This document shows, in pieces, positions 10,151 to 22,665 of a DNA stretch of 26,329 nt. Both the position numbers and the translations under genes were made by a program. Each line of letters starts with the position of its first letter. Within the stretch, counting starts at the first letter, position 1. The stretch is from Oehlia diaphana (Eukaryota > Glomeromycota > Glomeromycetes > Glomerales > Glomeraceae). The stretch lies in the NCBI GenBank assembly GCA_003833135.1, contig QZLH01000639.1, positions 1 through 26,329 of the forward strand, given 5' to 3'. The notes beneath the pieces were generated by a model. That model ran no database searches. It was not told the origin of the DNA and saw only the letters and a program-made list of their open reading frames with translations.

Positions 10151-13100
10151 CTAATCCCATAATGTATTTTCAACATCTAAATTTTTTTCTACAAATAAAT
10201 CATTTATTTCCGCAATATTTTCTTCATATTTACTATATAATTTAATATCCTTTTTTTTATCACATATTTCTTTCCAAGTGTTTAAACATGATGGTGTACC
10301 TAAATAAAAAATATATTTTGGATCTGGTTCTAAAGGTAAAAAATGTATATCATCCAATGCTTCATAATCCGAAACACTATCTGCTCTAAATCTTAATAAA
10401 GCATTATTTGCTTGCGTATCTGCTTCAGAATAAATTCCACTAAAATTATAAATTTAATTAAATAAATTATATTTATACCGTATATTATTATTAATTTTTA
10501 CTCACCCCATAAAAGCAATGAACATGTTTTGTAAAACTGTTACCACAAAGATACTGGCAAGTAATGTTAAAATTTCTACAGCCCAAAAATCCCAAGTATC
10601 ATTTTGTACGTAACTTCCGCTCAACCAAAAATAAGATGAAATTAATGAATCAAGAAAATTTGTATTTGGATTATCCAATCTACTATTCGGATCAAAATCC
10701 TTTGTCACTGTAACATCTATAGGTTTATTCGTTATAGAATATTTTAAGGAATATGTATCAGGTTTTTGAGCAACGTTTGTAAAAGTTGGATGTTGTAATA
10801 AAATAAACCTATATAACAGATATAAGATACACTATATTATTGTTTTTTTTCTTGTAAAGTACAGAATTAAGTAAATTAAAACTTACATTGAATGAGCAAA
10901 AGCTGCAAGTACTAGAAACATAAATAAAAGAAAAATATACGATTTTTCTAAAATATTTAAAATAATAAATATGTATCTTGCGGTCTCTAAAAAAAAGAAG
11001 ACAAATGAAGATAAATTCACTTACTAAAAAAAATTATTTAGCATATAATAATATATTAATGTTATAAGATACTGATACCTGATAACAAACGAAGATATAA
11101 AATCTAGAATTCAAAAATGAATAAGGGATATTAATAACATATCGGTAATAATAATTATTGCTTACATAGATATCAGATACTTACAAATTCAAACCAGAGA
11201 ATTAACACAGTAAAAGAAATTGAGACAGTTATTTCTTGAGTTGTAACTACATCTGCGAATCCATTTGAAAACTTATATGATTTTATAATAAATACAGACA
11301 TTACAACTAATGGAGAAATAATAGCAAATAAATCAAAAATATTGAAAAAATTAACATAATTCTTCCATCCAAGATGAACTAGTTGTCTGTATTCTACAAA
11401 TATTAAGAAAAATCCCAAATAATAAAGATAAATTATCAAAACAAATATAAAATTATTAAGATGCCCCGTCATTCTAACATGAGAAAGATAAAATCCGCAT
11501 ACAACAGCATAACAAGTTGCATATAAAATAAAAAGCACGTAAAGTCGAAGAAAATAATTTCTTGCTGGAACCCATCTATAATTAATTGCAGCTTCCATCG
11601 TTGGATTATTAAATACGTTATTATCTTTTTCAGCTCTAATAATTTTAACGAATGGACTAAGTTTTTCTGATATTTGTGATAAATACCCTCGAGGAACAAA
11701 TATTAAGTAAAATAATTTTGAAAAGGATGATTGCGGATTATCCTTTTGACCCTTCAATTGCCCTTCTACAATTTCACTTGTAGCAAATTCATACAGAGGT
11801 ACAATCCTTATTTGCGGAGGAATTTTTCTAAAAGGATTCGGAAAAATATATTGATATATCGCAGTATAAATATCTATATATTTTTCTCGAAGATATTTTA
11901 AATCAAATCGACGATGTGTTTCTTTAACAACTAATTTTGTATTTGGAGAGAATGCAATAAAATTTTGTTTTTTTTTTCTCTTTTTTTCAATTTCATTAGG
12001 TATAACATCTCTATAATCAATATTATATGACATTTCCATTCCAAGAAAACACTTCTTATAAAATATTTCCTTAGCATAATAATCTAGATAAATAATATTT
12101 AAATTATTTGCATCTTTGTATATATTAACATATATGAGGTTAAACTTACCTAACAATTTATGTCTATATAATTCCGGAATTGCTTTAGAAACAGTAATTA
12201 ACCATCCAATATTTTGAACCGCGTTGTTAGTATAATATTCTAAAAGATATCCAACGATAACAACATGACGATCAATGCGCCTGTCTAAAAAAAAAAAATA
12301 TTTTATACATTCATTTAGACTTTTAGACTTTAAATTTGGGTTAATAATAATAAAAAAAAAAAGAATTACCTTTTGAACAGAAATGAATCGCAACTTGTAA
12401 GTCAGTTAATTTATCGTTTATTTCTTGTCTATCATACTCATCTTGTATGCTCTCCACATTCTGTTCTACAATTTTTTCTTTGACATAAATTGTGTCATCT
12501 TCCCATCGCCTAATTTGAGGAATGTGCAAATGCGTAACTTTTTTTTCGCCAAATAAAATATATTTCACAAGAAATGTAGAACCTCCAATGATAATGTTCC
12601 TCATAACATCATAACGAACACCTATTAATTTCCAAACAACTGGATTTTTCTCAATAAATCTCCAAATTACAAGAGAAATTCTATTTATTAACTTTACAAA
12701 CTTATGATTTTTTTTATGACCTACTAGCCGATATTTTCGATAATTTAAATGAGCAAGAGCTTCACAAGTATGTCTTATAGCAGTAACATGTCCATCTGGG
12801 TATGGCCATCTAATTGTAGCTCTTTCCTTAATACCTTTACAAGTCCAAGAAACTTTTAGGTAAAAAGTTCTTTCTCCAACATCTAATTCTTCAATATTTA
12901 GTGTATCTTCTTCATCATTATCTCCTGGTTTTGTTTTATTTGACCAAATATATTCGAGAAATACATCATCTTTATTTCCTTGCCAAATTTGAACCGTAGT
13001 TCTTCCAATAATTAATTGAATTGTTTCTTCTTCGTCCAAATAAGCAGAAACTCGTTCATAATTATGATCTACCACCCAAGGTTCTTTATTATTGACCAGC

Positions 13101-14629
13101 GGTTTTTCATCTGAAGGATCTTTTTTACGACGGTAAATAATATGTGCTGGATGATTTTTAGCATGTTTTTTTGGCATCATATATGAATTTTTATCCTCAG
13201 GGATTAATTTACAATTAAACTTACTTTGTGAATCCTCCTCTTCTTTTGAACTCCATGTCTCAAATATTGAAGTAACCTTCCCATTAGCATCAACTGTTAA
13301 TAGATCTCCAAAACACCTTGAGTTATAAGATTTAAATGCTGTATGATCTTTTAATGTAATAAAATTATCGTCACCTTCGTGATATTGAATGTGATTTTTA
13401 GCCGAACTAAATAAGCTCCAAATTACGACTGTTGCATGTTTTTTTTTTGGTTCTTTAATAATTAACATTAATTCTGCATCTCCTTTAATAAATTCACCAA
13501 ACATTATTTTAACATCATCCCCAAAACTTTTACAAGCTATCTCCAAACCACTCTCAATAAGAAATATTAAAACAGAATCAATACCTGTTGAAAACATTAA
13601 AAGAAGTTTATTTCGAGAAATTGAGAAAATTGGTTTAGAAAACTTTTTGTATGAATATTTATATAATCGCTCTTGAAAAATTTGTTCCATTTCCATTGTG
13701 ATTAAATTAAATATTTGTATTGCTTGGATGCCTTCATTATATTGTTCAATTACAAAATAATGATCAAAAAGACACGCTTCTATCCTTTCCAAACAAGGGT
13801 TAATATTGTATAAATTAGTTAATTCATCTTCAAGTAATTTCGGATATAAAAAATGCTTTGGAATGATTTTCTTTGAAGAATGATAGTTACTATCATATGT
13901 ATATCTAAAAATTCCTTTCGAATTAATAATAAGACACCATATTCTTGCAGATTCATTTGAATGAACAAATCTAACAATTCCACCTATTTGATACTCTCCA
14001 TATTTTTCTAGACTGTTGAATGATCCTGAATCATCTTTTACCATGCGATAAATTAATGTTTTACCATGCTGTTGATTTTTTGAATTGACCAACATATCAC
14101 TTTTTTCCACCAATGATATTGCGATAAAAATAACTTGTTCGTTAGGATATTTAACAAGACTTGATAATGCAGTTTGAAATAAAGGATATTGTTGGTTTTC
14201 CAGATTTTTCATTTCAGTATTTAGAAAATAACTTTTATCAACTTGAAATGGTTTCTCTTTAGATAATTCGTCTTTTCGTTCCTTCTCAATAATTTTAAAT
14301 TGTAACGTATCTAAAAAGTAAAAAAGAAGAAAAAAATAAAAATTATAAAATTCTCTATATTATCTGAATTATATACTATACATACAATTGTTGAATATAA
14401 GAATATATGATCCATCTAAGCTTATAGCTAAATGCCATCTTTCCCTACTCGATGTTTCATTATTCTGTTGCTTAGAAGCTATTAAAAGATAAATAGATTG
14501 GTTAAAAAATAGATTACGTATAAAGTAAATTAATATTTTTCAAAATAATAATAATATACAAGATGCGAAAGTTTCCGTAGAAATAATTATATTATCTGCA
14601 TCTGATGAGCTTAATATCCCTTCCGACAT
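10151..14629 (-). CDS. Large ion-transport-domain protein with beta-propeller-like N-terminal half
   Basis: Nine exons join in frame: 14629-14560, 14478-14386, 14310-12370, 12284-12150, 12083-11185, 11103-11079, 10986-10887, 10808-10506, 10439-10151, giving 1,284 residues. The start at 14629 (MSEGILSSSD) is the first Met reached through the two upstream exons; a Met at residue 88 is internal. Residues 1 to about 700 are soluble and strand-rich, with propeller-like repeats (WHLAISLDGSYILIF; GDLLTVDANGKVTSIF). The C-terminal part is a six-helix channel: S1 about 924-946, S2 957-977, S3 991-1013, S4 1030-1053, S5 1059-1092, pore loop about 1139-1156 (SLISSYFWLSGSY), S6 1162-1188, then a 95-residue cytoplasmic tail. 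S4 lacks the regular arginine ladder, so it resembles TRP-type rather than voltage-gated channels. Ion selectivity cannot be told. All joins conserve frame and no internal stop occurs, so the gene looks intact. It belongs to a family expanded in Rhizophagus (from memory); a decayed relative lies upstream. Confidence 0.88.
11079..11103 (-). other. 25-nt microexon in channel segment S4
   Basis: The exon encodes ILYLRLLS plus one base and lies between an intron with a gtaagt donor (from 11184) and one starting gtatca. Without it, exon 5 joins exon 7 out of frame and S4 is cut. Its reading continues the helix LILWFEF-ILYLRLLS-ETARY. Confidence 0.8.
12084..12149 (-). other. 66-nt frame-neutral intron in the channel gene
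   Basis: A GTAAGT-type donor at 12149 and a tttatctAG acceptor at 12084 bound a 66-nt intron. Its length is a multiple of three and it has no in-frame stop, so retention would add 22 residues after residue 746 without breaking the protein. Removal gives HKLL-DYYAKEIFYKKCF, which fits the family better. I infer it is normally spliced. Confidence 0.75.
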
Positions 14630-14834
14630 ATTTGAATATCATTGATAGGTAAGAATTTTTGATATATATTTTCGGATTTTATTATTATTATTTTTCTTCT
14701 TATTTTTGTTATCTTTCATGTTTACGGTGTATATTTATAGTCTATTATACGTGATGGTTATTATATTGTCGGTTATTATTCTTAATTCATCTATTTTAAT
14801 TAATTGAAAAGATAAAACGTGTTGAACACTTACT
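14630..14834 (-). promoter_or_regulatory. Presumed promoter and 5' leader of the channel gene
   Basis: This is the sequence immediately upstream of the start codon on the minus strand. It is T-rich on the plus strand (about 14655-14720). No clear TATA or initiator can be assigned. The first repeat block begins at its distal edge. Confidence 0.4.
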
Positions 14835-15640
14835 TGTACTGCCCGATTTACGTGCGTAATATTAAACAAAAATTCATTTTTTTGCAAAAGTTGTGGCACA
14901 TAATAATAAATAACTGACAAGTTAATAACTAATATTGTTCCACGATATATGGCGCCTCATTTCGAATTTCTTGCAAAAACATTGATCAATTAAATGACAA
15001 GATAAATCATGCTACATCGCCACATTGTATCAGCCTCCTTTATAATTTAGAAATATGGATTTATTACTGATCGCCTGTTGATTGGACTAAAATATAGCGT
15101 TAAACGTACGTTGTTAATTTTTACAATAGGGTTGTTAGATTTAAACAGTTGGCAATGATGTTTACTGGCTCTGCTATGTTCAATTGTCCAATAATAATTT
15201 TTTTTTGGGACATTTTTACCTGTAGACTACTTATAAATTATGTCCCATTTACTGGGCTTTGTACGCGTGATTCTTTACAGTAATAATTATTTAATTAGCC
15301 TTTTTAATCCATCAGTTAATCGATAATAAATCATTAAATCATGTTGCACTGCCCGATAATTTAATAAAGGTTCTTTTGGTGCAAAGCTGTGTAAAAGGTA
15401 TCATTAATTAAATTAATTGTTTTCATTTAATCTTACTATTTTAAACAATCGACAAGATGGTATGCCCTTATATTCTAATCTCTTGTTTTTAAAATTTTTT
15501 AATTTATTCAAATCAACCTGCATCGCTATATTATAACAGCCACCTTTTGTAATTTAGAATTATGGCTTTATTGGCTTTATTTGCATATCTTTTTGATTGT
15601 GGCTTTTATTTTTTATGATTAATCGTGATTGGACAGTTAA
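14835..15640. repeat. Two diverged direct copies of an upstream block, about 510 bp apart
   Basis: Copy A starts at tgtactgcccgat (14835) and copy B at tgcactgcccgat (15345). Further matching landmarks keep the same order and spacing: acaagat, catcgc (15015 and 15521), cagcc-cctt-t-taatttag, atatggatttatt versus ttatggctttatt, and gattgga followed by taaaat. Copy B carries extra sequence between the first two landmarks. Between the copies lies a small stem (tgggaca 15206-15212, tgtccca 15241-15247). No protein is encoded. These may be duplicated promoter regions of the channel family or old solo repeats of a mobile element. Confidence 0.7.
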
Positions 15641-16399
15641 AATCATCACACACGTACTCTAATTATTTTTTAATAAATTACAAAACAATGATGCACTTAC
15701 TATCAATTTATTGGTAGGAAAGTGAGAAATGCGGATTTAGTCAATACATACACCAGTTAATTTATCTATATCAAGTAATTATATTTTGAATTCGTGTTTT
15801 TAAAAAATGGCTTCTTAATTCTCCTCTATATTAAATATATTAAACCAAAATTATATTGAAATTTTGAAATAGTATTCGTGCATATATGAATGCATGATCA
15901 TTCTATGTCTATTTTTACGACGAGCTTTGGCTTTCAATAAAAAGAAATAAGGACATTTTAACTCATATAAAGTTCTCCCGAAGTTCTTCCATATTATTTT
16001 AAAGTAAGTTATACACTATTTATTAATTAATTTCGTTAGATAGATATTACTTATTTAAATCATTTATTATTTATCAGTTATCGGTTATGATAATCTCATA
16101 GTATTGATGAACTCCTTCAAGAACTAGTAACTGAGTGGATTGAACAATATATTACCTATTCATACAAGTTTTCAATCAATTTCTTTAAAATTTTTGTATA
16201 GGTTTTTATGATAAATCACCTGAAAATTCAATAAAAGATTATTTAGTATACCAAATTATCATTTACTATCATGCAGTAAATGTTATTTTTAATATACTGT
16301 AGGTATACATCATGTCCCCTATAAATATATTATATATCAATCCATTAGAACTAATTAATTAATGAAATAATATGGATAACATCTCAAATGCATATAATA
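15641..16399. other. AT-rich spacer, no gene seen
   Basis: This is where the C-terminal channel exons of the neighbouring pseudogene would be expected, but I could not align anything to them. It appears deleted or decayed beyond recognition. Confidence 0.45.
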
Positions 16400-17180
16400 A
16401 AGTAATTTCTTCTTTTGCTATCTTTCTCTTATTTGTTCTTCATTATTCTTTGATATAAATCGGGTTATCTTCCTACCATTTAGATCTCGCTATGCTAAAT
16501 TCATATTTTCTACCAAATAAAATATATTTCAATGAAAATTTATCATAACATTCACTATTTTCAATATTTTCAGTTTTTTTTTGTTGATAAATCTTCAAAA
16601 TCACTATAAAAAATTTTATTATTAACTTTACAAACTTTTTATATTCTACAAGTCTTCTATATTTCGATAATTTAAGAGCTTCACAAGCATATCTTATAAC
16701 AATAACATGTAATGTTATTACAAGTTATTTTTTTCTATTATTGACTGGTTTGTATAATTAAATCCTTATTCCCTTGTCAAATTTGAAATAGTTCTTGCGT
16801 TAATAATAATACTTCGTCCAGATAAGCAGAGATCTTTCGGCTGTCCATGAATGACAGCTTTGGTGTATAAATGATAAAAAGATGCCGTTACTATGTATGT
16901 ATACTTTATTTTAAATAGTATGTGCTCGATTATCTTTGCCATATTTTTTAGCATCGTTTATGAAGTTTATTTGATTAATTTGAAGAGATTTAAAACTTTT
17001 AGGAAATCACCTTGAATTAAGAATAGTCCTATATACTTTAGAATTCTAGTTGTACTGTATATATTGATTCCTTTATTAATTATAATAAATAATAACCTTC
17101 AATAAATTCACCACTAAACATTATTTTAATATAATTTTCAAAATCTTTTATATTTCTATTCTTTTTGAAACCTTTTTGGA
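16400..17180 (-). pseudogene. Decayed paralogue of the ion-channel gene
   Basis: The sequence aligns piecewise and collinearly, in the same orientation, to exon 3 of the intact channel gene. Matches include 16445-16530 to about 12465-12565 (shared accaaataaaatatatttca), 16617-16720 to 12685-12796 (shared attaactttacaaact and gcttcacaag), 16770-16830 to 12978-13050 (shared ttcgtccagataagcaga versus ttcgtccaaataagcaga), 16910-16970 to 13130-13195, and 17096-17150 to 13484-13535. About 1.1 kb of the intact gene is compressed into about 0.78 kb here, so several deletions have occurred, and every frame has stops. It covers only the propeller-like region; the channel-forming exons are missing. It is a non-functional tandem relative. 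Confidence 0.82.
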
Positions 17181-17899
17181 TAATTTAATTATTGTTATTA
17201 TGTTTCTTTAAGATTATTCATTACTAATTTGAAAATTCAACATTAAAGAATACATCATATTTTTGTAACTTTATTAATGGGCATTTTAGTAAATTCTTGG
17301 ATATGAGTACTTTTGTCATGAAATTATTGTGCTATACTTTATTTTATTTTTTTTTTATTTTAGAGCACTTTGGTTAAATTAAACAAAGAATTGAGGGATT
17401 AAATAAAGTTGTTTAGTAATTATGAATTATTTATAGCACAAAAATGAATTATTCAGGCGCGAAGTTCCTTAAAATACTGGTTTTTAAAAATCGAAATATG
17501 TCTTCGGATAATATCATGTCCAGAAAAATGCCATGTAGATATTTAGGATATGTCACGAAATGTTGTTGTAACCTTCGAACTATTTAATTATTTGATTGTA
17601 CAATAAACAAAATATTACAGAAGCATATATCTTGGTAAAACACTTGCATATAGTTAGATATAGTATATTGCGAGCTTTTTTGATTCGCGATTTCTGAGTA
17701 AGCCAAAATTATATATTGTTATATATAAATCAATAACTAAGTTTAATTTAAAATTTCTTAATAATACAAATTTTTAATTTGGACTATACAATAAATAAAT
17801 AAATTATACAAATACAACTATAACTAAATACATATAATATATATATATACTGTATAAAAAAAAAAAAAAATATTAAATAAACTCTTAACAACAATTAAA
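17181..17899. other. AT-rich spacer and 3' flank of the kinase gene
   Basis: No coding sequence is supported. A short (ta)n run and a run of A lie at about 17835-17870, just downstream of the kinase stop, and probably include its transcript end. No certain polyadenylation signal is assigned. Confidence 0.45.
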
Positions 17900-19651
<1,752 letters not shown>

Positions 19652-19915
19652 TTTAAAAAATTTATCAAAGTATTGACAAAAGCGAAATTTGAATGGCTTT
19701 TTGAATTGTTCGCCAATATTAGCAGTATATTAGCCCGATCACGTGAACCGAATAAAACTTTTACTAACTTCTTTATTTGGTTAACTGTTAATACCTTAGA
19801 GCAGAATTCTAGAAAGCACTTGTACGTTGTACATCAACATTTGAATCACGTGAATGTGAAAGATCGTGTCATCAACTTTTGTGATAAAAAAATTTTCTGA
19901 TGTCTGATAGTAAGC
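19652..19915. promoter_or_regulatory. Divergent promoter shared by the kinase and CCT5 genes
   Basis: These 264 bp separate two outward-facing start codons, so both promoters and 5' leaders must lie here unless untranslated exons exist. Two identical decamers ATCACGTGAA occur at 19738-19747 and 19845-19854, each with the palindromic E-box CACGTG, a site for bHLH factors such as fungal Cbf1 or Pho4 types. Plus-strand ORF-like sequence here only mirrors kinase exon 1. Confidence 0.7.
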
Positions 19916-22263
19916 ATGTCAAAAGATATGAGTGCTGTTTATGCGACAGACGAATATGGGCGACCTTTTATCATTGTAAGAGAACAACAAAGGAAAAGTA
20001 GACTTAGTGGTATTGATGCTATAAAGGTGAAACTAGCTATTTTCGATGCTTACTGATCTATGGTCAATTCAATAACTTTTGTTCCTATTCATAATAGTAC
20101 CATATTTTAGCTGCAAAAACTGTTGCTTCTATTATCAAGACTTCTTTGGGTCCTAGAGGTGTGTTATCAATTAATTTGTATAATATTAGGTTGATTATTA
20201 ACATTACTATTATTACCCATTTTTGTATTTCCACAATTGAATCAACCAAAAGGTCTTGACAAAATTCTAATATCACCTGATGGAGATATTACCGTTACTA
20301 ATGATGGTGCAACAATTTTGACTCAAATGGAAGTTGAGCACCAGATTGCAAAGTTATTGGTTCAATTATCTAAATCTCAAGACGATGAAATTGGGGATGG
20401 AACAACCGGTGTTGTCGGTATGTTTATAAAAAACTTAAGCTTCTTTTTATATAGTATCATTCCTTTTTTTAAAAATTATTTAGTTAAATCTCATTTTTGT
20501 TAAGTTCTTGCGGGTGCACTTCTTGAACAAACTGAGACTCTCTTGGAACGGGGTATTCATCCTATTCGTATAGCAGATGGATTTGAGAGAGCGTGTAAAA
20601 TTGCTGTGGAGCATTTGGATAAAATTTCTGATATAGTAGAATTTACCAAAGACAATACCGAAAGCTTACTTAAAACTGCAAAAACAAGTTTAGGAAGTAA
20701 AATGCAAGTATATAATTTAATTAATATCTTAAAGTAATAATGAAATTTACCAACAATCAATTATTTTTTTTTTTCGTCTGTTAGAGTTTCAAAATATCAT
20801 GGACAATTTGCTAAAATAGCAGTTGACGCAGTATTATCAGTAGCAGATTTGGAGCGTAAAGATGTTGATTTTGAATTGATTAAAGTGGATGGAAAAGTAG
20901 GAGGTTCATTAGAAGACACTAAATTGGTACAAGGAGTAGTAATCGATAAAGATATGTCACATCCTCAAATGCCACGTGAAGTACGTGATGCTAAAATTGC
21001 TATTTTAACATGCCCATTTGAGCCTCCTAAACCAAAAACTAAACATAAATTAGATATTACTTCTGTCGAAGAATATAAAAAATTACAAAATTATGAAAAA
21101 GAAAAATTTGAAGAAATGATTAAGCGTGTCAAAGATACCGGTGCTAATTTAGTTATTTGTCAGTGGGGTTTTGATGATGAAGCTAATCATTTGTTGATGC
21201 AAAATGAGTTACCGGCTGTCCGTTGGGTTGGTGGTCCTGAGATAGAGGTATATTAATATACTTGTTCGTTTTAGGATTGTAAAGTTTGATCGAATAATAA
21301 TTTCACTATTTTATACAGCTTATTGCCATTGCTACAAATGGACGTATTGTTCCTCGTTTTGAGGATCTTAAGCCCGAGAAACTTGGTAAGGCCGGTCATG
21401 TTCGTGAGATTTCCTTCGGTACCACAAAGGATCGTATGCTTGTTATTGAGGAATGTTCAAATTCTCGCGCCGTTACCGTATTTGTTCGTGGTAGTAACAA
21501 AATGGTGCGAAGCTATCCTTTTTTTTTTTACATATCATTATATTATATATAACGTGTTTTTGGTGATGATTCCATTTTTTGTTGCAGATAATTGATGAGG
21601 CTAAGAGATCCATTCATGATGCTTTGTGTGTTGTACGTAATCTTGTTCGTGATAATCGTGTTGTATATGGAGGTGGTGCTGCTGAAATCAGTTGTTCACT
21701 TGCCATCTCTCAAGCTGCTGATAAGGTAATATAATTTTCAAACAATTTTGTTTTCTTATTTTGTATAATTCTAATTATTTTATTTGTGTAATCCTAATTA
21801 CTTTTATTTATTAAGATATCGTCCATTGAACAACATGCTGTTCGTGCATTCGCTAATGCTTTGGATGCGACTCCTTTAGCACTTGCGGAAAATTCTGGCC
21901 TCTCTCCAATAGAGACATTGGCTGATATTAAATCGCGCCAAATAAATGAAAATAATAGTCAATTAGGAATTGATTGTATGGGAACTGGATCTAATGGTAA
22001 ATAATTTAATTGTGTTCTTACTCCAAAAGAAAATGCTATTAATCTTTTTTTTTTTTTTTTAGATATGAAAGTTCAATTTGTTTATGATCCACTTATTTCC
22101 AAAAGGCAACAATTCTTGTTAGCGACTCAACTCGTAAAGATGATACTTAAGATAGATGATGTAAGTTAATTTATTTATTTATATATATATTCTTTTTAAA
22201 TGAATATTTACATTATAATCTCTTTTAAATAACCAGGTCATTACAACGGGATCCGTCGGTTAA
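19916..22263 (+). CDS. CCT5: T-complex protein 1 subunit epsilon (CCT5), cytosolic chaperonin
   Basis: Ten exons join in frame: 19916-20026, 20098-20158, 20253-20417, 20505-20703, 20785-21247, 21319-21504, 21588-21725, 21816-21996, 22063-22160, 22237-22263, giving 542 residues, the usual length for this subunit. CCT5 is one of eight paralogous subunits of the TRiC/CCT ring, which folds actin, tubulin and other cytosolic proteins using ATP. Visible family marks are [10 protein letters not shown] near the N-terminus (typical of epsilon), TSLGPRGLDK, the nucleotide-binding NDGATI (74-79) and GDGTTG (105-110), [29 protein letters not shown] (epsilon-specific), WVGGPEIE, and GGGAAE in the C-terminal equatorial domain. 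The start gives [18 protein letters not shown], the expected leader length. Exon 2 must begin at 20098 (YHILAAK). Intron 4 is a GC-AG intron. The last exon codes for only eight residues. It converges with eRF3. Confidence 0.95.
20704..20784 (+). other. GC-AG intron in CCT5
   Basis: The donor is ...GTAAAAT|gcaagt and the acceptor ctgttag|A. The join gives [22 protein letters not shown] in phase, matching the conserved CCT5 sequence. No GT donor at this place keeps both frame and conservation. Confidence 0.85.
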
Positions 22264-22665
22264 ATTTACAAGTAAACATTTTTTTTTATAACCAATAACC
22301 TACAACGTTAACATTGCCTGTAAAATGATGCATATTTTTTTATAATATATGTTGAAAAACATAAGTTTTAATAAATTAGAACACAAAATTGAGAATGTAT
22401 TACAACATAATTTCCAACGATATAAAATATATTTATTGTTTCCATAAAAACATATCTGAAATTTAACCAACTTATGGTCATATTTGCCACAATATATGTT
22501 AACACATTCCTAATATAATAATATTTCATTACTAACATTTTAATTTATTTCAATCATGACTAAAAATTACAATTAAAATGAATACCATTGCATCTCAATG
22601 AGGAAAATTATTTTTCTTTCTTTTTTTTTTATATTTTAATTCTATTAAATTCCCTTAAAATTAAT
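22264..22665. terminator. Convergent 3' region between CCT5 and eRF3
   Basis: 402 bp lie between the two stop codons. Both transcripts must end here, possibly overlapping. A-rich and T-rich runs suit fungal 3' ends on both strands, for example aataaa-like text near 22370 on the plus strand, but no exact cleavage site can be assigned. No gene is seen. Confidence 0.5.

Noticed and set aside
12341..14212. Treating the long single-exon frame starting at 14212 as a complete gene
   Set aside because: Two upstream exons join in frame to it, its apparent C-terminus (GNSFFFYYY) is intron sequence after the donor at 12369, and the channel exons continue downstream.
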